This document shows, piece by piece, positions 8,929-19,795 of a stretch of DNA of 64,000 nt. The position numbers were made by a program, and so were the translations under genes. Numbering within the stretch: position 1 is the stretch's first letter; the number at the start of each line of letters is the position of its first letter. The notes beneath the pieces are model-generated. The model was not told the origin of the DNA, ran no database searches, and saw nothing but the letters and a program-made list of their open reading frames with translations. This DNA comes from Acidianus hospitalis (GTDB lineage: Archaea; Thermoproteota; Thermoprotei_A; Sulfolobales; Sulfolobaceae). Where the stretch lies: assembly GCA_046533895.1 (NCBI GenBank), contig JAWDOK010000003.1:131566-195565 (forward strand), read 5' to 3'.

Positions 8929-10115
8929 CCTAGGATTCTAATTCCTTCAACTAGTTTCTCTTTAGGCGGGAAGCTAAAATTAAGCCTCATAGTATTTCTT
9001 CCACTATAGTCATAATAGAAACTTGAGCCAGGAACGTAAGCTACTCCTCTTTCTAAAGCTTTAGGTAACATATTTAGTGCATCTATTTTTTCGGGTAACC
9101 ATGCGAATACAAACATTCCACCCACTGGCTTAGACCATCTAGCATCCTTAGGGAAGTATTCCTCTATAGCTTGTAGCATAACGTCTCTCTTCTCTCTATA
9201 AAGTTGTCTAACTCTTGGAATATTGTTCTGGATGACATTCCTCTTTATAGCCTCAGCTGCTATAAATTGAGTGAAACTTGGAGTATGCAAATCTACATTT
9301 TGCTTATATAACTCAACGTTCTGTATTATTTCCTCATCAGCTACTATCCAACCCAATCTAAAGCCTGGGGCTAAAATTTTACTAAAAGTCCCAGTATAGA
9401 TTACTCTACCCTCTTTATCTAAGGCTTTAATAGGTGCAGGGCTTTCGCCTTCAAACACTAAAAATCCATAAGCGTCATCTTCTACTATTAGAAAATCATA
9501 TTGAGAAGCCAATTCTAATACTCTTTTTCTACCTTCCATGTCTAACGTTGTACCTCCAGGATTTTGTGCCGTAGGAATTATATAAAGCAATTTTGGGGAT
9601 TTACCTTCGGATTTAAGTCTCCTTAATTCTTCTTCAAACTTATCTAAATCTGGACCTTTTTCCGTTAACGGAATTCCGTGAAATTGAGGATTTCTGGCTC
9701 TTAAAATGTTTAAAGCTGCCAAATAACTTGGCATTTCTACAAATACGTGATCTCCAGGGTCAACAAAGATGTTAAATAACATAAATAAAGCTTCTTGACT
9801 ACCTACTGTTACGAATATATTATTCTCATTTATTCCCGTAATTCCTCTTTGAGATGAAAGGTTTACAAGTTCCTTTCTTAATTCTGGTATTCCAGCAGTT
9901 GCGGAATATTGTAGAGCACGAGAAGCATAATTTTGTAATACATAGTCGGTTATATTCTTTATATCTTCTGCAGGGAAAGTTGATGGATCTGGTAAACCTC
10001 CTGCTAAGCTAATTACGTTCTTTCCTTCAGTGAGTTTCAATAAATCTCTTATCTCAGAAGTTTTTAATAATGTTGTATCTTTAGAAAGAAACTTCGACCA
10101 TTTAGCCATAAGCAT
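8901..10115 (-). CDS. PLP-dependent aminotransferase, class I (LysN/2-aminoadipate type)
   Basis: 404-residue fold-type I aminotransferase. Seen are NPGG at 185-188, DDAY at 213-216, the PLP lysine K246 in TGTFSKILAPGFRLGW, and a C-terminal MRLNFSF carboxylate-binding arginine. It is most like the archaeal and Thermus LysN/2-aminoadipate and aromatic aminotransferases; the exact amino donor is not decidable here. An alternative start is the Met at residue 3. It is divergent from the CinA-like gene, and its end overlaps the MDR gene. Confidence 0.85.
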   Translation of the reverse strand: MLMAKWSKFLSKDTTLLKTSEIRDLLKLTEGKNVISLAGGLPDPSTFPAEDIKNITDYVLQNYASRALQYSATAGIPELRKELVNLSSQRGITGINENNIFVTVGSQEALFMLFNIFVDPGDHVFVEMPSYLAALNILRARNPQFHGIPLTEKGPDLDKFEEELRRLKSEGKSPKLLYIIPTAQNPGGTTLDMEGRKRVLELASQYDFLIVEDDAYGFLVFEGESPAPIKALDKEGRVIYTGTFSKILAPGFRLGWIVADEEIIQNVELYKQNVDLHTPSFTQFIAAEAIKRNVIQNNIPRVRQLYREKRDVMLQAIEEYFPKDARWSKPVGGMFVFAWLPEKIDALNMLPKALERGVAYVPGSSFYYDYSGRNTMRLNFSFPPKEKLVEGIRILGQVIKEELA

Positions 10116-10143
10116 AATTAGAGGGATTGGTATTTATTATTTT

Positions 10144-10950
10144 ATGAGAACGTATCTGGCAGAAATCTTAACCATAGGCAATGAAATACTTAGCGGAAGA
10201 ACAGTTAATACTAATGCATCGCATATTGCAAGGAGATTAACTTCACTCGGTTTTACAGTAAGGAGGATAACAGTAGTAATGGATGAACTTGATGAAATAT
10301 CTCAAGGTTTTAAGGAGGCTATACAGAGGAGTCCAAAAGTAATAATATCAACTGGAGGATTGGGGCCAACCTATGACGATAAGACTGCAGAAGGATTAAG
10401 CTTAGCGTTAGGAAGAAAATTGGTAATAAATCAGAAAGCTTTAGAGGAAATAGAAAATAAATATAGACAACTTGGATTGCAAATAACCGAAGAGAGAAGA
10501 AAAATGGCCATGATGCCAGAAGGTTCAATTGCTATAGAAAACTCTAAGGGTATAGCGCCAGGCATATATATAGAATATAACGGTATAGAAATATTAGCTA
10601 CCCCAGGTGTACCAAGAGAAATGGAAGACATATTAGAGACGTTTATAAAAAAATATATGAAGACAAGACCAGAAGTAAAATATGTAGAGGAAACAATTTA
10701 CGCAGATAAGGTCATGGAGTCGGCATTAGCTCCTTATGTTAAACAATTGGTAAAGAAGTACGACCTATATATAAAAACTCATCCTAAAGGATACGAACTA
10801 AGTAATCCGTCACTTGAAATTCAGATAGCGGGAAGTAGCAAAGACGAGGAAGAGATAAGAAAAAGGATAAACGAGTGTATAAAAGAACTTGAAGAGTACA
10901 TAAAAAATCTTGGAGGAGTTATTAAGAATTCCCAACAAGAAAATCAATAA
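10144..10950 (+). CDS. CinA/MoaB-fold nicotinamide mononucleotide deamidase-related protein
   Basis: 268 residues from ATG 10144. The open frame runs upstream to 10030, but only the part from MRTYLAEILTIGNEILSG looks like the family. It has the molybdopterin-binding fold with GNEILSGRTVNTNA near the start and STGGLGPTYDD near residue 65-75. Bacterial CinA relatives hydrolyse ADP-ribose or deamidate NMN; the archaeal stand-alone form is uncharacterised in this lineage. It is divergent from the aminotransferase, and its end overlaps the convergent hydrolase by 29 nt. Confidence 0.8.
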   Translation: MRTYLAEILTIGNEILSGRTVNTNASHIARRLTSLGFTVRRITVVMDELDEISQGFKEAIQRSPKVIISTGGLGPTYDDKTAEGLSLALGRKLVINQKALEEIENKYRQLGLQITEERRKMAMMPEGSIAIENSKGIAPGIYIEYNGIEILATPGVPREMEDILETFIKKYMKTRPEVKYVEETIYADKVMESALAPYVKQLVKKYDLYIKTHPKGYELSNPSLEIQIAGSSKDEEEIRKRINECIKELEEYIKNLGGVIKNSQQENQ

Positions 10951-11704
10951 TTGATGCGTACAGCTCATCTGGAGCTTCAAAATTTAAGAAATGACCATAT
11001 CCATTAAGAATTCTATAGCTAGAGTTAGGAATAGTTAACATTGTATTTAAATTCTGTTTCAATTTATCTTCACTGCCATAAATCAGTAAAGTTCCGCCTT
11101 TTACATCAATCTTGTTAAGATCTTTAGAATAGTCTCTGGCACGTAATAATCCTTCTACTGCGTATTTATATCCTAGCGGATTGTTTTCATTATACACTTC
11201 TAAAAGCTTTCTCCAGGCTACTGGATTCAGAACTAAAGAATCAGCAAAATCTCCTATGGTTTTCCTATATTCAGCTAACGCTTCCATTCCAAAGTTAAGA
11301 GCTACTGAAACGTATTTCTCGTAGGGTTCTGGATTAGGAGCCTTATATAATGCTCCTATTAATATTAATTTGTCAACTGCGTTTCTTAAGGCATAATCAA
11401 TCGCAACTAAAGTTCCTAAGGAATGACCGATAATAATTGGGTTATCCAGTCTAAGATATTCTATTAATCCTTTTAGATCTTTAGAATGATCTTCAATTCT
11501 ATACTCATAGGGCAAAATAGAAGATCTCCCATGACCCCTAAGATCATAAGATATTACCATAAATTTTTGTGACAACTGATAAGCGATATCAGACCAACTT
11601 TTGTAAGATCCTGCTAGATGGTGAATTAAAATAACTGGCTTACCTTCGCCTCTTATTTCATAATAAATTTTAGCATCATCTAAGATTACAAACATGTCAC
11701 TCAC
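10922..11704 (-). CDS. Alpha/beta hydrolase
   Basis: 260-residue alpha/beta-hydrolase fold enzyme. The oxyanion-region HH is at 28-29 (LIHHLAG), the nucleophile elbow GHSLG has S95, a GSED aspartate lies near 212, and a GYGHF histidine near 237 completes the triad. Substrate (ester, lactone or epoxide) cannot be told. It is the last gene of the pheS-pheT unit: its start overlaps the pheT stop by 8 nt. Confidence 0.85.
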   Translation of the reverse strand: MSDMFVILDDAKIYYEIRGEGKPVILIHHLAGSYKSWSDIAYQLSQKFMVISYDLRGHGRSSILPYEYRIEDHSKDLKGLIEYLRLDNPIIIGHSLGTLVAIDYALRNAVDKLILIGALYKAPNPEPYEKYVSVALNFGMEALAEYRKTIGDFADSLVLNPVAWRKLLEVYNENNPLGYKYAVEGLLRARDYSKDLNKIDVKGGTLLIYGSEDKLKQNLNTMLTIPNSSYRILNGYGHFLNFEAPDELYASIIDFLVGNS

Positions 11705-13316
11705 ACAATTTTTCCAAGTAAATTTCTGCTATAACTACAGGATTTTCAATATTAAATTTCTCTAAAATTTCTGGTGATATCTCGCCTATCTCTCCAACAA
11801 CGTTATTATCAAACAGTATTTTGGCAGATCTACCTTTAATAAAATAATCTTTCTCTTGCCTAACGTATCTAGGCTCCTTCCCTTTTAGATTATATAACAT
11901 TTGATGAACTACAGACTGTAATTCTTCATAAGAGACCTTACTGTTCATTATTGCAAGACATGCTCTAGTGTCATTTTTATACCCAGTATCACTTTCTTCA
12001 CTTTTCACAACCACATCTCCTACTTCAAATACTTTAATAGGAAATCTAGCGTGTTGATTCTTTGCTAAAAACTTAAGCATATTCCAGATCAATGAGTTTC
12101 TCACAGCGTCATATTCAACAGTTATTGGATTTTGTATTTTAACAAAGTCATTGTATAATAAGTATGATGACTTATTTAGCACAAAAGTGAAAATCTCCTG
12201 GAATCCTCCGCCTATTGCTAAGTCCCTAAACGCTCTTTCAAGCTTGGTTATTGGCAAAAGCTCTCCCATTCCTTTGCTATTATATTGAGGTAAACTGAAG
12301 CTTTTATACCCGTAAGCCATAGCTACGTCCTCTGCTATGTCCACGTAAGTCATTATATCTATTCTGTATTGTGGAACTATCACTTCTATTTCATCACTGT
12401 TAATATTAGCATCCATTCTCATCATTCTAACGTACTTAGCCATCTCCTCTGCAGATAAGCTTAGTCCTAATCTCTTGTTTATATCCGAAGTTTTCACTAC
12501 TAATTTGTTATGAATTAATAGTGGAGAGGAAGAAGTATACCTTGATACCTTTACTGTTCCAATCTTGCTTCCTCCTTCGGCAAAATTACTAACCAACAAA
12601 TCTAAAGTCTGAGCGACAGCGTCAAAATTGGTTCCTGTTACATCAATAAATAAGTTCTTAGTAGAAGAATCAATTTTAGTTTTATTTGAATTTATTATAG
12701 GTGGTATGCTTAATACTTGACCGTCCTCTTGTAATATTGCAGGAGAGTAATTATCCTTAATCGATATATTACCGTAGAGTTTACCTTGCTCTGTAGAAGA
12801 TATTACTTCTGAAACGCTCATCTCCTTATCCGAGTTTAATGGAACGAACTTATAGTCTAGAGGAACTTTTGAATATCTTATTACCTTCCCATCTATTTTA
12901 TCTAAATCGTGAATACCTATAGCGACTTTCTTCCTTTTCCTACCTATGGTACAATGCAATTTCTCTTGAAACTGTATTAATTCCTTTATTCTATCATCAT
13001 CGAGTTTAACATCATAAACTACAGCAGCAAGAGCATAAGGCCTACTTTCTACATCATCTATTATTAGCTGATAATTGGTTGGAACTACTTCATATTTCGC
13101 TTCCCCCAATTTCCTTCCGAGAACTCCATCAACTGCCCTCTTTATTCCTTCTGGACTAAGCATATCTAACCTATCAGAGTTTATTTCTATCTCTAGTTCG
13201 TCTTCTCCTCTCTTCTCAACTTCCGATTTTAAGTTAAATAATACGTCATTCAAATCTTTCTCTTCTAATCCAAGAAGGTTTAGTAATCTTGATTCTTTTA
13301 ATACAATATTTACCAT
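11697..13316 (-). CDS. pheT: Phenylalanyl-tRNA synthetase beta subunit
   Basis: 539 residues, the shorter archaeal form of PheRS beta, with B3/B4, B5 and core-like domains but no anticodon-binding C-terminal RRM. The B3/B4 region (about 100-260) is the editing domain, and a B5-like domain follows from about 270 to 350 (VKTSDINKRLGLSLS). It pairs with PheS in the (alpha-beta)2 enzyme that charges tRNA-Phe. The ATG at 13316 abuts the pheS stop directly (0 nt). Confidence 0.93.
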   Translation of the reverse strand: MVNIVLKESRLLNLLGLEEKDLNDVLFNLKSEVEKRGEDELEIEINSDRLDMLSPEGIKRAVDGVLGRKLGEAKYEVVPTNYQLIIDDVESRPYALAAVVYDVKLDDDRIKELIQFQEKLHCTIGRKRKKVAIGIHDLDKIDGKVIRYSKVPLDYKFVPLNSDKEMSVSEVISSTEQGKLYGNISIKDNYSPAILQEDGQVLSIPPIINSNKTKIDSSTKNLFIDVTGTNFDAVAQTLDLLVSNFAEGGSKIGTVKVSRYTSSSPLLIHNKLVVKTSDINKRLGLSLSAEEMAKYVRMMRMDANINSDEIEVIVPQYRIDIMTYVDIAEDVAMAYGYKSFSLPQYNSKGMGELLPITKLERAFRDLAIGGGFQEIFTFVLNKSSYLLYNDFVKIQNPITVEYDAVRNSLIWNMLKFLAKNQHARFPIKVFEVGDVVVKSEESDTGYKNDTRACLAIMNSKVSYEELQSVVHQMLYNLKGKEPRYVRQEKDYFIKGRSAKILFDNNVVGEIGEISPEILEKFNIENPVVIAEIYLEKLCE

Positions 13317-14723
13317 TTAATATTCCACCTTTCTATTCCTTAAGTACTCAATATCGTCTGAATATAAATTCCTTATATCTTTAATACCTAAAAATAACAT
13401 AGCTAGCCTATCCAATCCAAGACCCCAAGCACCTGCAGGCATTGTAACACCTGCTGGCTCAGTAACTTCTGGTCTTAATAAACCTGCGCCGGCCATTTCT
13501 ACCCATCCTAAACCTTGAATATAGCCATAAACTTCTACACTAGGTTCTGTAAACGGGAAATATGCTGGCTTAAATTTTACTTCCTTAATTCCTATCCCAG
13601 AAAATATTGCCCTTAGAGTTGACAAAAGTTCCCTAAAGTTAAAATTCTCTTCTATAACTAAACCATCTAACTGATGAAATTCGATTAAATGCGTAGCGTC
13701 GATTGCGTCTGGTCTAAATACTTTACCTATAGTGAACACTTTAATCTCTTTATTAGACGATGTAGAAAGAACTCTTGCCGTAGTTGCAGTAGTTTGGCTT
13801 CTTAAAACTAAGGATTTTGCAACCTCTTGGTTCCAACTATATTTCCACCATTTTTCATGAACTTCTTTTACTCTCTTTACTAAATTCTGGTTTAGCAATT
13901 CTCCCTTTCCGTCAACCTTAAAGCTGTCATGAATTTCCCTAGCAGGATGATCTTGAGCTTGGAATAACATATCAAAATTGTAAAATTCCATTTCTACAAA
14001 GTCACTCTTAACTTCTTTAAAGCCTAAAGAGACCATAACGTCCTTAACGTGCTCTAAAAACTCCTTAAAATAGTGCTTCTTCCCCAATGGAATAAATGGG
14101 GGTAACGCCTCGACGTTATATTCCTTTAACTCATATTTAGTCCATTCTTTATTTCTTAATAATTCTGGAGTTAAGTAAGTAATTGTCGGACGAATTTCCG
14201 GTTCCTTAAGCAAAGTAAGTAATAGCACTTTGTTCTTCTTAATCTCTATTAGTCCTCTGCTTTCTAATTCTTTCAAATATTTTTTGTCGTCCTCTGAAAG
14301 ATCTTGTGAAGAAGATATCTTCTTAAGAACAACATATTCTGGTGAAACGTAAGACGATTTTAAAGGTATAATTTCTCCTTTATCGACCTTGATTAGTCCC
14401 TTTTTCCTGGCCCAGCTTAACGCAATATTAAAATCTTTAAAAGTTTTGGCAACTTCTTGAATTTTTTTACTTTCACCTTTAAGAAAATTTATTAAATTGT
14501 CTTCTGGAAGTCCTTCTTTTAATCTCTCTTCTCCTTCTTTAGTTAATATAATGTTCTCTTTTTCTTCCTCTTTTACACTCACATAACCTTTGTCTTTTAA
14601 TAAATAAGCCAAGCTAAAGACTGCAGTTTCTGGAATAACTGATGAAAGCTCGGTGGAATAAGCGGATTTATTCTCTTTCTTTTTTAAAAAATCAATAATT
14701 TTAATTTCATTCTCGCTTAACAT
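13317..14723 (-). CDS. pheS: Phenylalanyl-tRNA synthetase alpha subunit
   Basis: 468-residue catalytic subunit. The N-terminal third holds winged-helix repeats typical of archaeal and eukaryotic PheRS alpha. The class II core holds motif 2 (FRPDAIDATHLIEFHQLDG, about 336-354) and motif 3 (GAWGLGLDRLAML, about 430-442). First gene after the UPF0173 hydrolase (4-nt gap), so the operon runs UPF0173-pheS-pheT-hydrolase. Confidence 0.95.
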   Translation of the reverse strand: MLSENEIKIIDFLKKKENKSAYSTELSSVIPETAVFSLAYLLKDKGYVSVKEEEKENIILTKEGEERLKEGLPEDNLINFLKGESKKIQEVAKTFKDFNIALSWARKKGLIKVDKGEIIPLKSSYVSPEYVVLKKISSSQDLSEDDKKYLKELESRGLIEIKKNKVLLLTLLKEPEIRPTITYLTPELLRNKEWTKYELKEYNVEALPPFIPLGKKHYFKEFLEHVKDVMVSLGFKEVKSDFVEMEFYNFDMLFQAQDHPAREIHDSFKVDGKGELLNQNLVKRVKEVHEKWWKYSWNQEVAKSLVLRSQTTATTARVLSTSSNKEIKVFTIGKVFRPDAIDATHLIEFHQLDGLVIEENFNFRELLSTLRAIFSGIGIKEVKFKPAYFPFTEPSVEVYGYIQGLGWVEMAGAGLLRPEVTEPAGVTMPAGAWGLGLDRLAMLFLGIKDIRNLYSDDIEYLRNRKVEY

Positions 14724-14727
14724 GGCT

Positions 14728-15408
14728 TTACAACTCTATGCTCTGTCCAGGTTGTAAGATTATTGGCTTATAACCTTTATCTTTAACATATCTTTCAAAG
14801 TCTCCAGGATCTACTTTAATTAAATCCCAAGTATTATAATGGATTGGAATTACACCCTTCTTGGGCTTTATCATGTCTACCGCTATTGACGCTTGATAAG
14901 GGTCCATGGTAAATCTTCCTCCTATAGGAAGTAAGGCATAATCTGGTTTAAAGACCTCTCCAATTATTTTCATGCCTTCAAATAGTCCGGTATCTCCTGC
15001 GTGATAAATAGTTATTCCGTCAGCAGAAATAATTACACCCGTAGGATCACTATGTTCGCTGGAGTGAATCGCTTGAGTTAACGCTAATTTAATACCTTGG
15101 TATTCAACATACCCACCTACATTTGCGGGTATCATTCTATCCCATGGTATGTTGTATTCCTTATTCAAGTAATTTTCTAAATCCCATGTAGCAAATAGTA
15201 ATGCTTTCTTATTTTTATTCATAATTTCTACTGTATCGCCTAAATGGTCATAATGATCGTGTGTTACGGCTATTAAATCAAAGTCGTCAAAATAAGATAA
15301 CTTAACTGGAGCCGTTGGGTTATTCTTTATAAAGGGATCTATCACTATTTTCTTGCCTTGTAAATTTAGTTCAACTGCCGCGTGACCTAGCCACCTTAAG
15401 GAAGGCAT
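14728..15408 (-). CDS. UPF0173-type metallo-beta-lactamase-fold hydrolase
   Basis: 226 residues with the metal-binding HDHYDHLGD at 50-58 (H50, H52, D54, H55). Further likely ligands are the histidine of AIHSSEHS, the aspartate of HAGDTG and the histidine of PIHYNTWD. It is a short MBL-fold protein of the UPF0173 group whose physiological substrate is not established. First gene of the pheST operon; divergent from map, with 38 bp between the starts. Confidence 0.85.
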   Translation of the reverse strand: MPSLRWLGHAAVELNLQGKKIVIDPFIKNNPTAPVKLSYFDDFDLIAVTHDHYDHLGDTVEIMNKNKKALLFATWDLENYLNKEYNIPWDRMIPANVGGYVEYQGIKLALTQAIHSSEHSDPTGVIISADGITIYHAGDTGLFEGMKIIGEVFKPDYALLPIGGRFTMDPYQASIAVDMIKPKKGVIPIHYNTWDLIKVDPGDFERYVKDKGYKPIILQPGQSIEL

Positions 15409-15446
15409 GAGATAATATTAATAACCAAGAAATAAAAACTTCCATT

Positions 15447-16340
15447 ATGACAGATGAAGAACTAAAAATTATCATGAAAGTGGGAAAAATTGCTGCAGAA
15501 GCAAGAGATGCAGGAGCTAAAATGATAAAACCTGGAGTAAAAGTCTTAGATGTTTGTGAAGCTGTAGAAAAAATGATCATAGAGAGAGGAGCTTTTCCTG
15601 CATTTCCTTGCAATTTATCAATAAATTATGAAGCGGCACATTATAGTCCAGTTATAGGAGACGAGAAAGTAATTCCGGAAGGTGCAGTAGTAAAATTGGA
15701 TATTGGAGCACAAATTGATGGTTACATCTCTGATACTGCAGTTACTGTTGTTTTAGACGATAAATATCAAAGGCTAGCAGATGCCTCCAAAGAAGCGTTA
15801 AATGCTGCAATATCAAACTTTAAGCCCGGCGTAAGCCTCGGAGATATAGGAAAAGTTATTGAAAGAGTAATTAGAATGAACGGCTACTCTCCAATCAGAA
15901 ATTTAGGAGGGCATTTAATAAGGAGATATGAGCTGCATGCAGGAGTATTTGTACCTAATGTTTATGAAAGAAATATGGGAAGAATAATGGAAGGAAATAC
16001 TTACGCAATAGAGCCCTTTGCCACGGACGGATTTGGAGAAGTAATTGAAGGAAAAATGGAGACTATATATTCTGCAAAGTCTTTTGTTCCTAAAGGATTA
16101 ACAGAAGAGGAAAAACAATTCCTAGATGTGATAAATAAGAGATTTAAAACATTACCGTTCTCAGAAAGATGGCTTTCAGACTTAGGAGATAAGGAAAAAG
16201 TTGAGAAAACTCTTAAAAACTTAGTCAGAAAGAAAGCATTAAATTCATACCCAGTATTAATAGAAATAAGGAAAGGAATGGTGTCGCAATTCGAACATAC
16301 AGTTTACGTAGGTAAAGACGAAACGATAGTCATAACGTAA
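15447..16340 (+). CDS. map: Methionine aminopeptidase, type II
   Basis: 297 residues; removes the initiator methionine from nascent proteins. The dinuclear metal site is readable: D85 (KLDIG), D96 (ISDTA), H156 (GGHLI), E189 (AIEPF) and a C-terminal glutamate in QFEHTVYV. The extra helical segment before the last ligand places it in the archaeal/eukaryotic type II group. It is transcribed alone or with the following DUF1512-like gene (57-nt gap). Confidence 0.95.
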   Translation: MTDEELKIIMKVGKIAAEARDAGAKMIKPGVKVLDVCEAVEKMIIERGAFPAFPCNLSINYEAAHYSPVIGDEKVIPEGAVVKLDIGAQIDGYISDTAVTVVLDDKYQRLADASKEALNAAISNFKPGVSLGDIGKVIERVIRMNGYSPIRNLGGHLIRRYELHAGVFVPNVYERNMGRIMEGNTYAIEPFATDGFGEVIEGKMETIYSAKSFVPKGLTEEEKQFLDVINKRFKTLPFSERWLSDLGDKEKVEKTLKNLVRKKALNSYPVLIEIRKGMVSQFEHTVYVGKDETIVIT

Positions 16341-16397
16341 ATTAGATTTTGGTAAAAGTTTAATTTGGGCAAATGCAGATAAGTTACAAGAAGGTAT

Positions 16398-17543
<1,146 letters not shown>

Positions 17544-17549
17544 TGTAAA

Positions 17550-17747
17550 ATGGCAATATCTTCAGAAACAAAACAACCACTTGTAGTAAAAACTCTAATA
17601 AAGTGCATGACTTGTGATTATTCTATTATTAGAGATTTTCAGCAAGGAGATTTCGTTCCTAAACTCGTAGGAACTTGTCCAAAAGATGGAGGAAAGCTTT
17701 ACATAGCTGGAATTTACGCTGAATCCCCCAGTAATCAGCATAAGTAA
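17550..17747 (+). CDS. Small cysteine-containing Sulfolobales protein
   Basis: 65 residues with C19-M-T-C22 and a single C43 (GTCPKDGG), resembling half of a zinc ribbon. I do not recognise it. It follows the DUF1512-like gene by 6 nt and is probably translated from the same mRNA. Its stop lies 31 bp before the 5S rRNA gene. Confidence 0.55.
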   Translation: MAISSETKQPLVVKTLIKCMTCDYSIIRDFQQGDFVPKLVGTCPKDGGKLYIAGIYAESPSNQHK

Positions 17748-17750
17748 TTT

Positions 17751-17757
17751 TTTATAC
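17751..17757 (+). promoter_or_regulatory. TATA box of 5S rRNA
   Basis: TTTATAC is centred 25 bp before the first base of the 5S rRNA at 17779. The 5S gene therefore has its own promoter just after the preceding coding region. Confidence 0.6.
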
Positions 17758-17778
17758 TTCTACTCCTTTTCTTTTATT

Positions 17779-17900
<122 letters not shown>

Positions 17901-17901
<1 letters not shown>

Positions 17902-17908
17902 TTTATAT
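17901..17908 (+). promoter_or_regulatory. TATA box of the HD-domain gene, overlapping the 5S end
   Basis: TTTTATAT is centred 26 bp before the ATG at 17931. The same T-rich stretch lies at the 3' end of the 5S rRNA, so terminator and promoter elements coincide. Confidence 0.5.
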
Positions 17909-17930
17909 TTCTCTCCTTTTCATATAATGT

Positions 17931-19109
17931 ATGAAAAAGATATACGATGAAATTCATGGATATATAACACTTGGAGATGCGGAAATTGAAATTGTAGATT
18001 CTCCAGAATTTCAAAGACTCAGAAGAATAAAACAAACTAGCCTAGCTTACATAGTTTATCCGGGGGCTACTCATACAAGGTTTAGTCATTCGCTAGGAAC
18101 GTTTTACCTAGCATCAAAAGTAGGAGAGAAACTTTATAATTCTGGCGAAATAAACGCCGAAGAACTTCAAGACCTAAAAATGGCTAGCTTATTACACGAT
18201 ATAGGACAATTCCCATTTAGTCATGCTATTGAAGGATACTATTTACCTCAAGGTTTCGGAAATAAGGAATTAAGAGAATACATTTTAGAAAAATCGGAAA
18301 TAAAAGATATCCTAGAAAAATACGGTTTTTCAGTTTCGAGAATTCTTGACATATATCACGGGAATTCATTATTATCTTCAATTATCGATGGAGAAGTCGA
18401 TGTAGATAGGATAGATTATTTAATGAGAGACTCAAGGCATACTGGAGTCCAGTTAGGTAAACTTGACTTAGACAGATTAATAGATACAATATCTTATACG
18501 CAATCAGGAATTACAGTAGAAGATAAGGGAATAATAAGTTTAGAAAATTTTTATATTTCTAGGTTGCATATGTACCAGGCAGTATATTACCATAAGACAA
18601 TACTAGGTTACGAGTTGTTTTTAAGGAACTTATACGAGTATATGATAAACTACTGTAATAAAGACCTTAAAGATTCGTCAAATATTAGGGAAATGGTAAA
18701 AGAAGGCCTTTTCCCGTATTGGGACGATGAATGGATAATATCTTCTCTTTATAATTGCTTAACTGAAGATATTCCTTTATCAATAATCCAAAAAATAAAG
18801 AATTTTATGGATAGAAAAGGACCTAAAGTCGTTTATGACGAAGTGTCATACAAAGAGGAAAAAGGTTATTTAGAAGATATAAGAAACCAATTGGAGAAAG
18901 TTGGTATTCCTTCTGATTCAATTTATCCATTTGAAGAAAAAATTTCCATAATTGATAAAAATAAGATTAAGATCCTTTCAAAGGGTAGAGAGAAGAAATT
19001 AAAGGACTATTCTGCAACACTCTTACACGAAATTCCTGATTTCATATTAATTAGAAGAGTTTACGTAGATTATGAATACGCTAAGAAAGCGAGGGAAGTA
19101 TTGAGTTGA
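17931..19109 (+). CDS. HD-superfamily phosphohydrolase (dNTPase-like)
   Basis: 392 residues. Metal-binding HD motif residues are visible: H in TRFSHSLG, HD in LLHDIGQFPFSH and D in DGEVDVDRIDYLMRD, in the order found in the dGTPase/SAMHD1-like and YdhJ families. The likely reaction is hydrolysis of a (deoxy)nucleotide phosphate; substrate not known. It is probably leaderless. The stop codon overlaps the TTG start of the next gene. Confidence 0.85.
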   Translation: MKKIYDEIHGYITLGDAEIEIVDSPEFQRLRRIKQTSLAYIVYPGATHTRFSHSLGTFYLASKVGEKLYNSGEINAEELQDLKMASLLHDIGQFPFSHAIEGYYLPQGFGNKELREYILEKSEIKDILEKYGFSVSRILDIYHGNSLLSSIIDGEVDVDRIDYLMRDSRHTGVQLGKLDLDRLIDTISYTQSGITVEDKGIISLENFYISRLHMYQAVYYHKTILGYELFLRNLYEYMINYCNKDLKDSSNIREMVKEGLFPYWDDEWIISSLYNCLTEDIPLSIIQKIKNFMDRKGPKVVYDEVSYKEEKGYLEDIRNQLEKVGIPSDSIYPFEEKISIIDKNKIKILSKGREKKLKDYSATLLHEIPDFILIRRVYVDYEYAKKAREVLS

Positions 19110-19795
19110 TTAAACTAGTGCTAACAGATCTTGATGGCACATTAACTGAAGATAGAGGAATATACAAGGTTAGCCTAGATGCAATAAAATATCTTAGATT
19201 ATTGGAAGAAAGGGGAATAAAAGTTGCACTAGTTAGCGGTAATTCTTATCCAGTATTAAGAGGATTGCATAATTATTTAGGATTCTCTGGCGGAGTCGTT
19301 GCAGAGAACGGTTGCGTAGTCTTTTATAAACAAAAGATTAGGGTATGCAAACCTATGGATAGACAAATATTAGAGGAATTTAGAGAAAAATTCAAACTAA
19401 AGGATAGTTGGCAAAACGATTATAGGGAATGCGACTTCGGTTTTACGCCTCCAGATATTACAGAAGAAATGATTAAGTGGGCAGAAGAAAAGGGGTTATA
19501 TATTAACTCCTCGGGATACGCATTACACATAGCATTTAAACCGGCTGGTAAAATGGTTGGAGTTAGAAAACTTATAGAACTTCACGGCGTTAAAAAAGAA
19601 GAGGTTATAGGAATAGGAGATTCATTAACTGACTTAGATATGTTCAAAGAAGTAGGAATAAAAGTTGCAGTTGGTAATGCTGAGGAAGAGTTAAAAAAAG
19701 AGGCAGACATTATATTAAATCTTAAGAGTGGGGAAGGAGTTAAAGAACTAGTTACAATGATATTGGAGGGAAAATTAAATGGAAGAAATAGATGA
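19106..19795 (+). CDS. Phosphoglycolate phosphatase, archaeal HAD type
   Basis: 229-residue HAD phosphatase. Motif I is DLDGT, with the nucleophile D8 and acid/base D10. SGNSYP is motif II, a lysine near 154 motif III, and GIGDSLTDLDMF motif IV; the cap is of the C2 type. Archaeal relatives hydrolyse 2-phosphoglycolate, a repair product of oxidised DNA ends. The start is TTG at 19106, whose last two bases begin the upstream TGA stop, a 4-nt coupling overlap. It overlaps gltX by 17 nt. Confidence 0.85.
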   Translation: MIKLVLTDLDGTLTEDRGIYKVSLDAIKYLRLLEERGIKVALVSGNSYPVLRGLHNYLGFSGGVVAENGCVVFYKQKIRVCKPMDRQILEEFREKFKLKDSWQNDYRECDFGFTPPDITEEMIKWAEEKGLYINSSGYALHIAFKPAGKMVGVRKLIELHGVKKEEVIGIGDSLTDLDMFKEVGIKVAVGNAEEELKKEADIILNLKSGEGVKELVTMILEGKLNGRNR